35,736 nucleotides of DNA from DSXF01 sp964387495 (GTDB taxonomy: Bacteria > Chloroflexota > Anaerolineae > Anaerolineales > Villigracilaceae). The stretch covers positions 1 through 35,736 of the forward strand of contig CAYLXB010000030.1 of NCBI GenBank assembly GCA_964387495.1. Direction: 5' to 3'. Within the stretch, counting starts at the first letter, position 1. Every line of letters begins with the position of its first letter. The notes under the pieces are model-generated. The model did no database searches. It was not told the origin of the DNA and was given only the letters and a program-made list of their open reading frames with translations. Below, piece after piece: positions 1 through 7,295 of the stretch. Position numbers and translations under genes: made by a program.

Positions 1-395
1 GAGTCCTCCGTCACGCCGGCAACGGTGTGCCGCAGGTATCTTCCCTCCCCGAACCGGCGCGGGCTGCCGCTGAGGCCGGGGAAGAAGAGCAGTTCGCTCG
101 ACCAGCTGGTCAGGAACAGGTCCGGCACGTTGTCCCCGGTGATGTCCCTGACGAAGGCGCCCCCGTCCCTCGAAAGCGGCTGGACCATGTCCATGTCGAA
201 GCGGAAACGATCCCAGGGCGCTTCCAGGTCCAGGTCCTGATCGAATACCAAATCCACCACGCGGCCGTATGGATCGAGGTCCAGGTTCTGCTCCGCCACC
301 GGGTCTGAGGCCTGGCCCTGCCCCGGCGTGGCTTGCAGTCCCATCGCCGCGGCGATGATTGCCAGGATGAAGAGGAAGCGGGAAATGGGTTTCAT
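1..395 (-). CDS. secreted FG-GAP/VCBS-repeat protein, N-terminal part only
   Basis: The first 131 codons are visible and the gene continues past the window edge. The start ATG (393-395) is preceded by a good Shine-Dalgarno site (AGGAG, 7 bases away). Residues 1-28 form a signal peptide with a hydrophobic core (FLFILAIIAAAMGL) and a likely cleavage after GQA. The mature part is Asp-rich. It contains an FG-GAP/VCBS-like calcium-binding motif (RDITGDNVPDLFLTSW, about residues 82-97), as in beta-propeller and integrin-like repeats. Proteins of this kind are exported and often bind surfaces or glycans, but no enzymatic function can be read from this fragment. It is co-oriented with the secreted-protein island at 718-10067. 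Whether it carries that island's shared C-terminal domain cannot be seen. Confidence 0.75.
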   Translation of the reverse strand, partial: MKPISRFLFILAIIAAAMGLQATPGQGQASDPVAEQNLDLDPYGRVVDLVFDQDLDLEAPWDRFRFDMDMVQPLSRDGGAFVRDITGDNVPDLFLTSWSSELLFFPGLSGSPRRFGEGRYLRHTVAGVTED

Positions 396-526
396 GGGGG
401 GCTCCTTGTTTCGGGAACGATATCGAACGTCATTGCGGACTGTCATTTGCCCGCGCGGGGAGGATCACCACTAAAGTTATTCCTCCGCAGCTGGGCCGAG
501 GCCTTGCGGCACGCGGCCCAAATTAA

Positions 527-554
527 ATTATACAAATTCAGGCTTCCGCCCCAA
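527..554 (-). promoter_or_regulatory. candidate promoter upstream of the FG-GAP gene
   Basis: The minus strand shows a perfect -10 box TATAAT (532 down to 527) with a weak -35 TTGGGG (554 to 549) and a 16-base spacer. It would give a leader of about 125 bases ahead of the start at 395. The 322-base gap 396-717 otherwise holds only the hairpin at 638-670; no other gene is convincing there. Confidence 0.4.
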
Positions 555-637
555 GTGTTGAATGTCATATCTTTGGAATCCCTCACCTTGCGGCCTGACC
601 CTGCTCGTGCAGTAACGGCTTCCGCGCCGGGAATGAT

Positions 638-670
638 AGACCTCATAGGCCTTGCAGACCTGTGAGGTCT
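638..670 (-). terminator. hairpin downstream of the first propeller gene
   Basis: An 11-bp inverted repeat with one mismatch (AGACCTCATAG and CTGTGAGGTCT) lies 48 bases beyond the stop codon at 718. There is no U-tract on the minus strand, so it may be a transcript-end stabilising hairpin or a REP-like element rather than an intrinsic terminator. Its CCTCA/TGAGG core recurs in the hairpin at 2930-2965. Confidence 0.3.
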
Positions 671-717
671 TGTGTGACAACGATCTCAGACGTCGATCCG
701 GCCGTTCCTCCAGGGGC

Positions 718-2790
718 CTACGGCAGGTAGTATTCGATGATCAGCCGCGGGCGGGAGAGAACTGTGCCCGCGTTGCCGCTGTAGAGACTGATAAAGTTTG
801 CCACGGCATTGTTGTTGTCATCCAGCTTGAAATACAGACGCATCTGGGTCAGCCCATTACTGTCGGCCAGTTTATTGACATAGCCCTTTGCCCCGCTCAG
901 GTTGATGTTGTACCAGCCGCTGACGGGGGCGATTACGAACGGGCCGGATGATTTGCTGGCCACAGCCGCGAAGTCGGACAATTCCAGGGCCGAAGCGTCA
1001 AAGGTGCCGGTTTTGGTATCAACCTTGAAACCCTGGAGCATACTGACCGGGTTACCGCCGCCGGTGATGCCCTGACGTTTGAGCTTGAGCGTGACCGAGC
1101 CAAGCACAGCGTTGTCGGGCAGGCTGCTGGTATTGAAGGATAGGATGCTCTTGAACTGCTTCCGGGCACCGTTGTCCCCCAGGCGCAGGGTGGTGTCGAG
1201 CGCGTTCTTCGTGCCGCCTGCATTCGTGGTCTCGCCGGATTCCAGGATCCAGCCGTCCAGGTCACCTGCTGAGTAGTACGTCCTGGAGAACTTGTGCTGG
1301 ATCACGGTGATCTCTTCGATGCCTGCAAAGGCGTTCAACGGAGCAGCCGCTCCCGGCCCGTTCCAGGTGGTGCTGCTGTACCCGGCTACATGCAGGTTCC
1401 CGGCCACGCACAGCCCGAAATCGTTATCCGTCGAGCCATAAAAGGTATGCCACTTGTAGGCGCCTGCGCTGTCCAGCGCCAGCAGCGTGATGTCGAAATT
1501 GGCGTTGTATGCGTTCAGGGGTACTTGCAATGCCGGCCCGTTCCAACTTGAGTCGCCGTAACCCGCTACATACAGGTTCCCGTCCGCATCGCTGGTAATG
1601 GCGGTCGCCTCGTCAAAGAATGAAGATCCATGGAAGGTGTGCCATTGGTATGCCCCCGCGCTGCTCAATTTGAGCACAACGATATCATTATTCCCGGCAT
1701 ATGCATTCTGCGGCGCAGTAGCGCCCGGTCCGTTCCAGCTGCCGGAACTGGACCCTGCCACATACACGTTCCCGGCTGCATCACCGGCGATGGAATAGCC
1801 GGTGTCATTTCCAGACCCGCCGAGGAAAGTGTGCCACTGGTAAGCGCCAGCGCTGTCCAGTTTGAGCACCGTGAAGTCATCCCCGTCTGTATAGGCGTTC
1901 AACGGGCAGGGGGAGGTGCCGGGGGTTATGCAGGTTCCCGGCCCATTCCAGGGGACGCTGCTCCTGCCAGTCACATACACGTTCCCGCTTGCATCGCTGG
2001 CGATGGCATTGGCGTAGTCATCATAGGTTGCCGCGCCGTAGAAGGTATGCCACTGGTAAGCGCCTGTGCTGTTCAGTTTGAATGCGAAGACGTCATAGCC
2101 GCCGGAGTGTGCGTGAATGGGTGTCTCTGCAGCCGGCCCGTTCCAGGTGCCACTGCCGTAGCCAGTCCCATACAGGTTGCCGGACGCGTCGCTGGTGATG
2201 CCCATGCCAATTTCGTCATATTCCGACCCGTAGAAAGTGTGCCACTGGTAAACGCCGGCGCTGTTCAGTTTAAGCACCACGGTATCATGATTGCTTCCGG
2301 CAGAATGTGCATGCAGGGGGGCCTCTGTATCCGGTCCATCCCAGGTGGCATCGCTGCGGCCTGTCAGATACAGGTTGTTGCCGCCATCCCTGGAAATGGA
2401 AAAGCTTTCGTCGGTGCCAGATGATCCAAAGAAGGTGTGCCACTGGTAGACGCCGACGCTGTTCAGTTTGAGCACGACGATGTCATTGCCCCCCGAATGG
2501 GCGTGCAGTGGAGCGGTCCCTTCCGGCCCGTTCCAACTGGCGCCGCTATACCCTGCCAAGTACAGGTTTCCACCGGCATCGCTGAGAATGCCTGTGGCAA
2601 GATCGCGGCCAATATCTGTACCGTAGAACGTGTGCCAGGCATAGCGCGGGGCAGCCGGCATGGCGCCTTCCGGCTCGTATGCATCCACATCGAGGCCCGG
2701 TGAGGCATGGGCCGGGCCGACCGGTGCGAGCAGGAATGTCAAAACAAATATGATGGGAAGAATATGGGCGAGCAGCTTTCTCTCTTTCAT
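718..2790 (-). CDS. secreted seven-bladed beta-propeller (SBBP-type) protein with DNRLRE-like C-terminal domain
   Basis: This is a 690-residue exported protein. Residues 1-29 are a signal peptide (core ILPIIFVLTFLLAPVG, cleavage after AHA). Residues about 48-504 hold exactly seven repeats of 62-70 residues, each starting WHTF(Y/F/H)G and carrying SDASGN(L/V)Y.(A/T)G, WNGPG and D..VLKL motifs. This matches the SBBP repeat family, one repeat per blade. Blade 4 has an insert with two cysteines and blade 7 is a few residues short. Residues 505-690 are a separate domain (LRLGD, ILSFNTSSLPDNA, ITGGGNP, ending LIIEYYLP) resembling the DNRLRE/CBM96-like fold. The start is supported by AGGAGG five bases upstream. 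The close paralogue is at 4965-7079. The protein probably acts on or outside the cell surface; ligand and activity are unknown. Confidence 0.85.
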   Translation of the reverse strand: MKERKLLAHILPIIFVLTFLLAPVGPAHASPGLDVDAYEPEGAMPAAPRYAWHTFYGTDIGRDLATGILSDAGGNLYLAGYSGASWNGPEGTAPLHAHSGGNDIVVLKLNSVGVYQWHTFFGSSGTDESFSISRDGGNNLYLTGRSDATWDGPDTEAPLHAHSAGSNHDTVVLKLNSAGVYQWHTFYGSEYDEIGMGITSDASGNLYGTGYGSGTWNGPAAETPIHAHSGGYDVFAFKLNSTGAYQWHTFYGAATYDDYANAIASDASGNVYVTGRSSVPWNGPGTCITPGTSPCPLNAYTDGDDFTVLKLDSAGAYQWHTFLGGSGNDTGYSIAGDAAGNVYVAGSSSGSWNGPGATAPQNAYAGNNDIVVLKLSSAGAYQWHTFHGSSFFDEATAITSDADGNLYVAGYGDSSWNGPALQVPLNAYNANFDITLLALDSAGAYKWHTFYGSTDNDFGLCVAGNLHVAGYSSTTWNGPGAAAPLNAFAGIEEITVIQHKFSRTYYSAGDLDGWILESGETTNAGGTKNALDTTLRLGDNGARKQFKSILSFNTSSLPDNAVLGSVTLKLKRQGITGGGNPVSMLQGFKVDTKTGTFDASALELSDFAAVASKSSGPFVIAPVSGWYNINLSGAKGYVNKLADSNGLTQMRLYFKLDDNNNAVANFISLYSGNAGTVLSRPRLIIEYYLP
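1279..2649 (-). repeat. seven tandem propeller-blade repeats, period about 195 bp
   Basis: These are in-frame tandem repeats inside the 718-2790 gene, each beginning with codons for WHTF. The DNA copies are diverged, so the conservation is at protein level. The fourth unit carries the two-cysteine insert and the seventh is shortened, exactly as in the array at 5526-6887. Confidence 0.85.
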
Positions 2791-2929
2791 GCGAACCTCC
2801 TAAGAATAGAAATGATGTAGGGTGCGGCGGCTGCGTTCAGCGTTCCTGGGGTTCATCCCGTCGCTTTACATTTCTTGATTCTATTATGGATTCCTGCTGT
2901 TTGGCATTACACCTTGTTTTCATATCTCA

Positions 2930-2965
2930 ACAGTCCTCACAGGTCTTTCGACTTGTGAGGACTGT
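2930..2965. terminator. strong hairpin between the peptidase and first propeller genes
   Basis: Two 16-base arms (2930-2945 and 2950-2965) pair fully apart from one G-T wobble around a TTTC loop. On the plus strand it is followed by TTTCTTG; on the minus strand there is no U-run. It probably terminates or insulates transcription after the peptidase gene, which ends at 3069. A REP-like role is also possible. Confidence 0.45.
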
Positions 2966-2994
2966 TTTCTTGCCACAAGTGTTGAATGCGTTTG

Positions 2995-3030
2995 CCGATG
3001 ACCCATCCATGAATTCGAATGGGTCATCGG
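2995..3030. terminator. second hairpin just past the C39-like peptidase gene
   Basis: Perfect 12-bp arms (CCGATGACCCAT at 2995-3006 and ATGGGTCATCGG at 3019-3030) around a 12-base loop lie 38 bases after the stop codon at 3069. There is no U-tract. Together with the hairpin at 2930 it makes a double stem-loop at the 3' end of the peptidase transcript. Confidence 0.45.
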
Positions 3031-3068
3031 TCTTGATCAGCCGGGCAGGACGCTTCAGGGCTGGTTAT

Positions 3069-4397
3069 TTAGTGATTTACGACAAAGGTCCTGTAGGCGC
3101 TGTAATTGTACCAGGCGCCGCCTATCTTGGCCTGGACGCGCCACTTGTAAGTGTTATTTCCAAGCATGGTGGTGGGGGTGCTTGTACAGTAGGATGAGCC
3201 GCAGACACTGGAACTGACCGTTTTGGTGTAGATGACCGCGGTGACCAGCACCAACTGGTAGCGATAGGATGTGGCATTGGCGATCTTGGTCCACTTGTAG
3301 GTGGGGGTATTGTCCGAGATCGTGCCGCTGGGTGCCTTGGTCTTTGGGGTTGTTGGGATCTGCAAGTTGACAATGCTGACCGACTCCATCGGCATGCCTG
3401 AATAACTGCCGCCCCAAGTCATGGTGTGGTTGTTGTAGTCCCAGGTGTCGTGGATATAGACCTTGTTGGTGGTGTCGTCATAACCCACGCCCACCACGGT
3501 ATGCCCATGCAGGTTGATCATCACGGGACGGTTGTTATTGATCTCTGTCTTGAACTTGGCAAAGGAAAAACCGCCGCCATTGTTATCTGTCTTCTGGTTA
3601 TAACAATCTGTCACGGTATAGCCCCTGGCCTGGTAGAAGAGCTTCCTTCCATAGGTGCCATCTTTGGTCGAGATGCCTTCAGCCACCATATCGCTGCAGG
3701 TCAGTCTGCCGGGGTCGCTGGTCCAAGTATAGAAGGTGGTCGAGCCATCCTTGTTACCGTAAGCGGACTGGCTGGTCTTCATAAAGTCGCCAATGGCGCT
3801 GCTCCAGGAGTGCTGCGACCAGCCGCCGGTTACATAGGGGTCCTGCGCCGTACTCAGGTATTTAACCCAGTAATCGTCAATGGAACCCTTGACGGTGCGG
3901 CCGTCCACGCCATTGTGGGAGGCGGCCAGCGGGAGGTTGGGATAGGTTTTGTAGCCATCCGACCAGGTGGGCCAGACACTGTTGTTCAGTGGCATCATAG
4001 TTCCATTTGTGGGTCCGGTGTACATTTCCACGAATGCGTTGCGGTCGTAATAGCCTGCGATCATGGCGCCAGAAACCGCCGAACAGCCGAAGACCCAGTT
4101 GAAGGCTGGGACGCTCAGGGTTTTAACCGTGCCGCGCGATTCGGGCAGGTCCACCGGCGTACGCTCCAGTTCGTAACCCGGAGGGGGTTCCGGCGGGCCG
4201 TTGATAATCATCTCGTCCACGCTTTTCCCGTCCTCGAGGACGATCGTGCGAAGGCTGAAATATTCGCTGGAGGGTGTCTCCGTCTCCACGCCCTGGGCGC
4301 GGACGGTGCCCAGTTCGCCAGAATAGAGGGCCACCAGCAACAAGAGCAATAACATGCCTCCGTACTGAAACTTGCGCAACAATGATTTGGTTTGCAT
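3069..4397 (-). CDS. secreted C39-like cysteine peptidase with C-terminal Fn3-like domain
   Basis: This is a 442-residue exported protein. The N-terminus is a signal peptide (LLLLLLVALYSGE core, cleavage after VRA). Residues about 95-345 are a papain-like C39-family peptidase domain (Peptidase_C39_2 type). The nucleophile region is FGCSAVSGAMIAGYYDR (Cys105). The catalytic His is in HGHTVVGVGY (His299) and the Asp in HDTWD (Asp317). Residues about 348-442 match a bacterial Fn3/Ig-like module (APSGTISDNTPTYKW, ending WYNYSAYRTFVV). AAGGAG lies upstream of the ATG. It has no ABC-transporter fusion, so it is not a bacteriocin-exporting C39 peptidase. It sits between two paralogous propeller genes, which suggests but does not prove that it works on surface proteins or on the same extracellular material. 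Confidence 0.85.
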   Translation of the reverse strand: MQTKSLLRKFQYGGMLLLLLLVALYSGELGTVRAQGVETETPSSEYFSLRTIVLEDGKSVDEMIINGPPEPPPGYELERTPVDLPESRGTVKTLSVPAFNWVFGCSAVSGAMIAGYYDRNAFVEMYTGPTNGTMMPLNNSVWPTWSDGYKTYPNLPLAASHNGVDGRTVKGSIDDYWVKYLSTAQDPYVTGGWSQHSWSSAIGDFMKTSQSAYGNKDGSTTFYTWTSDPGRLTCSDMVAEGISTKDGTYGRKLFYQARGYTVTDCYNQKTDNNGGGFSFAKFKTEINNNRPVMINLHGHTVVGVGYDDTTNKVYIHDTWDYNNHTMTWGGSYSGMPMESVSIVNLQIPTTPKTKAPSGTISDNTPTYKWTKIANATSYRYQLVLVTAVIYTKTVSSSVCGSSYCTSTPTTMLGNNTYKWRVQAKIGGAWYNYSAYRTFVVNH

Positions 4398-4477
4398 TTT
4401 TCTCTCCTTTTTGTGAAATGCCAGCCTGAACTGGCTTGATGAACGGAGTGCCCAAAATACACTCCAAAGACAACCAG

Positions 4478-4495
4478 AGGCGGGACGCCCCGCCT
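4478..4495. terminator. short GC-rich hairpin after the pseudogene
   Basis: Seven-base arms AGGCGGG and CCCGCCT surround a four-base loop, 16 bases beyond the last codon of the decayed gene at 4511. There is no U-run. It may be the remnant terminator of the lost gene. Confidence 0.3.
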
Positions 4496-4510
4496 GTCAG
4501 GTCAGATCCA

Positions 4511-4654
4511 TTATGGCAGGCTGTACTCGATGCTCTACCGGTGTCCAGGGGAGCCTGCTGCCTGCGTGGCCTGTACCGGCCCAACCGGCGCCGGCAGGAA
4601 TGACCGCATGCACAGAATTGAAAAAATTCGTGGAATAATCATTTCAGCTAACAT
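4511..4654 (-). pseudogene. remnant of a propeller/DNRLRE-family gene: signal peptide joined to the last C-terminal residues
   Basis: The start region repeats that of the gene at 7079: a GGGAGG-type ribosome site followed by TTTCCATGTT. The 39-residue open stretch is a signal-peptide-like sequence whose segment FLPAPVGPVQAT closely matches FLLAPVGPAHAS of the protein encoded at 718-2790. An in-frame TAG follows, and then, still in the same frame, SIEYSLP and a TAA stop. That tail matches the invariant IEYY(L/V)P terminus of the three intact neighbours. The simplest reading is a family member that lost nearly its whole body by an in-frame internal deletion and then gained a stop. It lies in the 567-base gap between the peptidase and the second propeller gene. 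The reading rests on short matches, but they fall in the right order, frame and strand. Confidence 0.65.
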
Positions 4655-4870
4655 GGAAACCCTCCCGGTCATGAGGATAGAACGATTGGCCGCCCATGTT
4701 GCTGCGATGTGGTCTAGATGTCCGGCGGTCTTGTTATTGATATCACTATACAGATTTGTAAGGTCAATTTCAAGAGCCTCCCAGCGAACAAGCGGCCCAG
4801 GAAGGTAGCCTTTTTGTACTAGCAATCATTTGAAAATTATTTAAGGGCGTTCCCGCACCTGCCGCCCGGT
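4655..4870. other. intergenic stretch, no gene recognised
   Basis: This is relatively AT-rich sequence between the pseudogene and the terminator of the second propeller gene. Open frames here have no ribosome site or recognisable protein. It may be decayed upstream sequence of the pseudogene. Confidence 0.5.
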
Positions 4871-4904
4871 AAAAAAGATTACCCCGGGCAAGACCGGGGT
4901 AATC
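4871..4904 (-). terminator. rho-independent terminator of the second propeller gene
   Basis: Perfect 11-bp arms (GATTACCCCGG and CCGGGGTAATC) with a six-base loop are followed on the minus strand by six T residues. It lies 61 bases after the stop codon at 4965. This is a textbook intrinsic terminator. Confidence 0.9.
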
Positions 4905-4964
4905 CTGTCTGGCGACCTGAACACTCTGGCCGGATCAGGCGATGCAAGCCGGCCTCGTTACCTA

Positions 4965-7079
4965 CTATGGGACGTAATACTCGATGACCAACTGCGGGCG
5001 TTCGGCCAGGGCTGCGTTGCCGCTGTACAGGCTCAGGTAGTTGGCCGCCGCGTCGTTGTTGTCGTCCAGCACGAAACGCAGGCGTATCTGGGTCAGCCCG
5101 CCATCGGCGGCCAGGTTGTTGATATAAGCCCTGGCCGGGTTCAAGTTGATTAGGTACCAGCCGTTGACGAATTTCGGAAAGACCGGGCCAATCCCCTTGC
5201 TGGCTGCGGCCTGGAAATCACCGAGGGCCAGCGCCGCACCTGCCCCGATGAAGCCTTTCCTGATCCCCACGTTGAGACCCTGGAAGATGGTCAACGGGTC
5301 GCCACCGCCGGTGATGCTTTGCTGCCTGACCTTCAGTACGACTTTGCTGATCACGGCGTCATCCGGCAGGCTGCCGGTTGCAAAGGACAGCACAGCGCGG
5401 TACTGCTTCCGCGTCTCGTCGTCGCCCAGACGGAGGACGGCATATGTGTTGTTCAGGCAGCCGCCGGTGTTGGTATTTTCGCCCGACTCCAGCACCCAGC
5501 CGTCCAGGCTGCCTGCCGAGCGGAAGATGGCGGAGTATTTGTGCTGGATCACCACGATATCATAATACCCGGTATGCGCGTTCAGGGGTGCCTTCGCACC
5601 CGGCCCGTTCCAGTCCTGGTCGCTGTAGCCCGCCACGTGCAGATCTCCGCTGAGCGCGTAGCCATAATCATCGCCGGTCGAACCGTAGAAAGTGTGCCAC
5701 CGGTAAGCGCCCGAAGCGTCCAAAGCCAGCACCTGGATGTCGACGCCACCGGCGTGGGCATGCCGCGGCGCAATCGAACCCGGACCGTTCCAGGAGGCGT
5801 AACTGCTTCCGGCTACAAATACGCCTCCGTTCCCGTCGCCGGTGATGGCAGCTGCCGTGTCCACAATTGCCGAACCGTAAAACGTGTGCCACTGGTAGGC
5901 ACCGGCATCGTCCAGTTTGAGCACCACGATATCATTATCCCCGGCATACGCGTTCAGCGGGTCAACCGAACCCGGCCCGCTCCAGTTGTCGCCGCTGTAT
6001 CCTGCCACATACATGCTCCCGCTCGCGTCGCTGGTGATGGCAGTCCCGAGGTCGTCGACCTCCGAGCCGTGGAAGGTGTGCCATTGATAGGCGCCCAGGC
6101 TGTTCAACTTGAGCACCATCAAGTCACTTGCAGCGGCATGCATATTCAAAGGACACGGGGAGACCCCCGGCGTTGTGCAGCTCCCCGGCCCGTTCCAACT
6201 TTCATCGCTTCTGCCCGCCACATACACGTTTCCATCCGCATCGCTGGTGACGGCCGTACCGGCGTCAGCGCTGGATGAGCCGTGGAAGGTGTGCCACTGG
6301 TAGGTGCCGGCGCTGCTCAGCGCCAGCACCGCGATGTCGCCGCTCCCGGAAAACCCGTTCTCCGGCTCGGATCCGCCCGGCCCGTCCCAACCGGCATTGC
6401 TGTAGCCTGCCACGTAGAGAGTCCCGCCCGGGCTGCGGTTGATCCCAAAGCCATAATCCTGGCCTGCCGAGCCGTGGAAGGTGTGCCACCGGTACGCGCC
6501 CGAGGCGTTCAGCGCCAGCACGACGAGGTCATTGCTGCCTGCATGGGGATTCAGCGCCGACTCGGTTCCCGGCCCGCTCCAACTGTCGGTGCTGGTGCCG
6601 GTCACAACTAGGTTCCCGCCCGGGTCGCTGGTGATGGCATAGCCATAGTCTTCGCCGGGTGAGCCGTAGAAGGTGTGCCACTGGTAAGCGCCTGATGGGT
6701 TCAGCTTGATCACCACGATATCATTGTTCCCGGCGTGCGCATGCAGGGGTGCCTTTTTCCCCGGCCCGTTCCAGTTGGAATAACTGATTCCTGCCACGTA
6801 CAGGTTCCCGTCTGCATCGCTCGTGATGCCCCTGCCGTTGTCACTGTCTGCCGCACCGAAAAAGGCGTGCCAAGCATAGGCCGGGTTGGCAGCCAGGGAG
6901 CGCACCCTTTCGGCTGCGAAACCCGGCGAATGTCCCGCGGCTGTGTACTGCAGAAGGGCAGGCGCTTTGGCGGCCAGTGCCGCTTCTGCCCCTCGGGTTG
7001 TCCTGGCTTGCCCGGGCAGTGCTGGCGTGAATGCGAGCGCAAGGATAAAAACATGAGAGATTAGCTTTTTGATGAACAT
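4965..7079 (-). CDS. secreted seven-bladed beta-propeller (SBBP-type) protein with DNRLRE-like C-terminal domain, second paralogue
   Basis: This is a 704-residue exported protein. I place the start at 7079 rather than at an ATG 37 codons upstream. The 7079 ATG has a ribosome site (GGGAGG, five bases away) and directly begins a signal peptide (MFIKKLISHVFILALAF, cleavage after GQA). Residues about 65-518 contain seven WHTFYGS/WNGPG blades, and residues 519-704 the 186-residue C-terminal domain ending QLVIEYYVP. Blade 4 carries the same two-cysteine insert (C.TPG.SPCPLN) as the paralogue at 718-2790, and blade 7 has the same shortening. The two genes therefore derive from duplication of a complete propeller. 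It has its own promoter (7162-7190) and terminator (4871-4904), so it is probably monocistronic. The ligand is unknown; SBBP repeats are known from secreted proteins. Confidence 0.85.
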   Translation of the reverse strand: MFIKKLISHVFILALAFTPALPGQARTTRGAEAALAAKAPALLQYTAAGHSPGFAAERVRSLAANPAYAWHAFFGAADSDNGRGITSDADGNLYVAGISYSNWNGPGKKAPLHAHAGNNDIVVIKLNPSGAYQWHTFYGSPGEDYGYAITSDPGGNLVVTGTSTDSWSGPGTESALNPHAGSNDLVVLALNASGAYRWHTFHGSAGQDYGFGINRSPGGTLYVAGYSNAGWDGPGGSEPENGFSGSGDIAVLALSSAGTYQWHTFHGSSSADAGTAVTSDADGNVYVAGRSDESWNGPGSCTTPGVSPCPLNMHAAASDLMVLKLNSLGAYQWHTFHGSEVDDLGTAITSDASGSMYVAGYSGDNWSGPGSVDPLNAYAGDNDIVVLKLDDAGAYQWHTFYGSAIVDTAAAITGDGNGGVFVAGSSYASWNGPGSIAPRHAHAGGVDIQVLALDASGAYRWHTFYGSTGDDYGYALSGDLHVAGYSDQDWNGPGAKAPLNAHTGYYDIVVIQHKYSAIFRSAGSLDGWVLESGENTNTGGCLNNTYAVLRLGDDETRKQYRAVLSFATGSLPDDAVISKVVLKVRQQSITGGGDPLTIFQGLNVGIRKGFIGAGAALALGDFQAAASKGIGPVFPKFVNGWYLINLNPARAYINNLAADGGLTQIRLRFVLDDNNDAAANYLSLYSGNAALAERPQLVIEYYVP
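5526..6887 (-). repeat. seven tandem propeller-blade repeats, period about 195 bp
   Basis: In-frame repeats inside the 4965-7079 gene, each coding WHTF-G, SDA-GN-YVAG and WNGPG motifs. The array is collinear with 1279-2649, including the unit-4 insert and the shortened unit 7. Confidence 0.85.
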
Positions 7080-7161
7080 GGAAACCTCCCGACCTGGATA
7101 AATTGTGCGGTGCATGGAATGGTGCTCACTGTTGTGATAATTGGTGACCCCTTCAATGAAC

Positions 7162-7190
7162 ATCTTACTCTTTTTACGGGTGGTTTTCAA
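7162..7190 (-). promoter_or_regulatory. sigma-70-type promoter of the second propeller gene
   Basis: On the minus strand, -35 TTGAAA (7190-7185) and -10 TAAGAT (7167-7162) are separated by exactly 17 bases. This gives a leader of about 75 bases before the ATG at 7079. It lies just downstream of the terminator hairpin at 7214-7245, as expected for an independent transcription unit. Confidence 0.65.
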
Positions 7191-7213
7191 GCAGCGGTGG
7201 ATTTCATGGAATC

Positions 7214-7245
7214 AAAAAGCCTCCGCCGGCAGGCAGAGGCTTTTT
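7214..7245 (-). terminator. bidirectional rho-independent terminator of the repeat-protein gene
   Basis: Arms AAAAAGCCTC and GAGGCTTTTT form a GC-rich stem with T-runs on both strands. It lies about 50 bases after the stop at 7296, so it ends the minus-strand transcript of the repeat-protein gene. A second hairpin (TCACGGGTT/AACCTGTGA, 7262-7284) sits between the stop codon and this terminator. Confidence 0.9.
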
Positions 7246-7295
7246 GGATGTCCGCAGGATCTCACGGGTTTATCGAACCTGTGAAACCTTGCTTA

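Noticed and set aside
552..2988. A 13-base word (CAAGTGTTGAATG) shared at 552-564 and 2976-2988, both upstream of secreted-protein genes
   Set aside because: Several shared 13-mers are expected by chance in a window of this size. The distance to the start codons differs, and the word is absent upstream of the other two family members.
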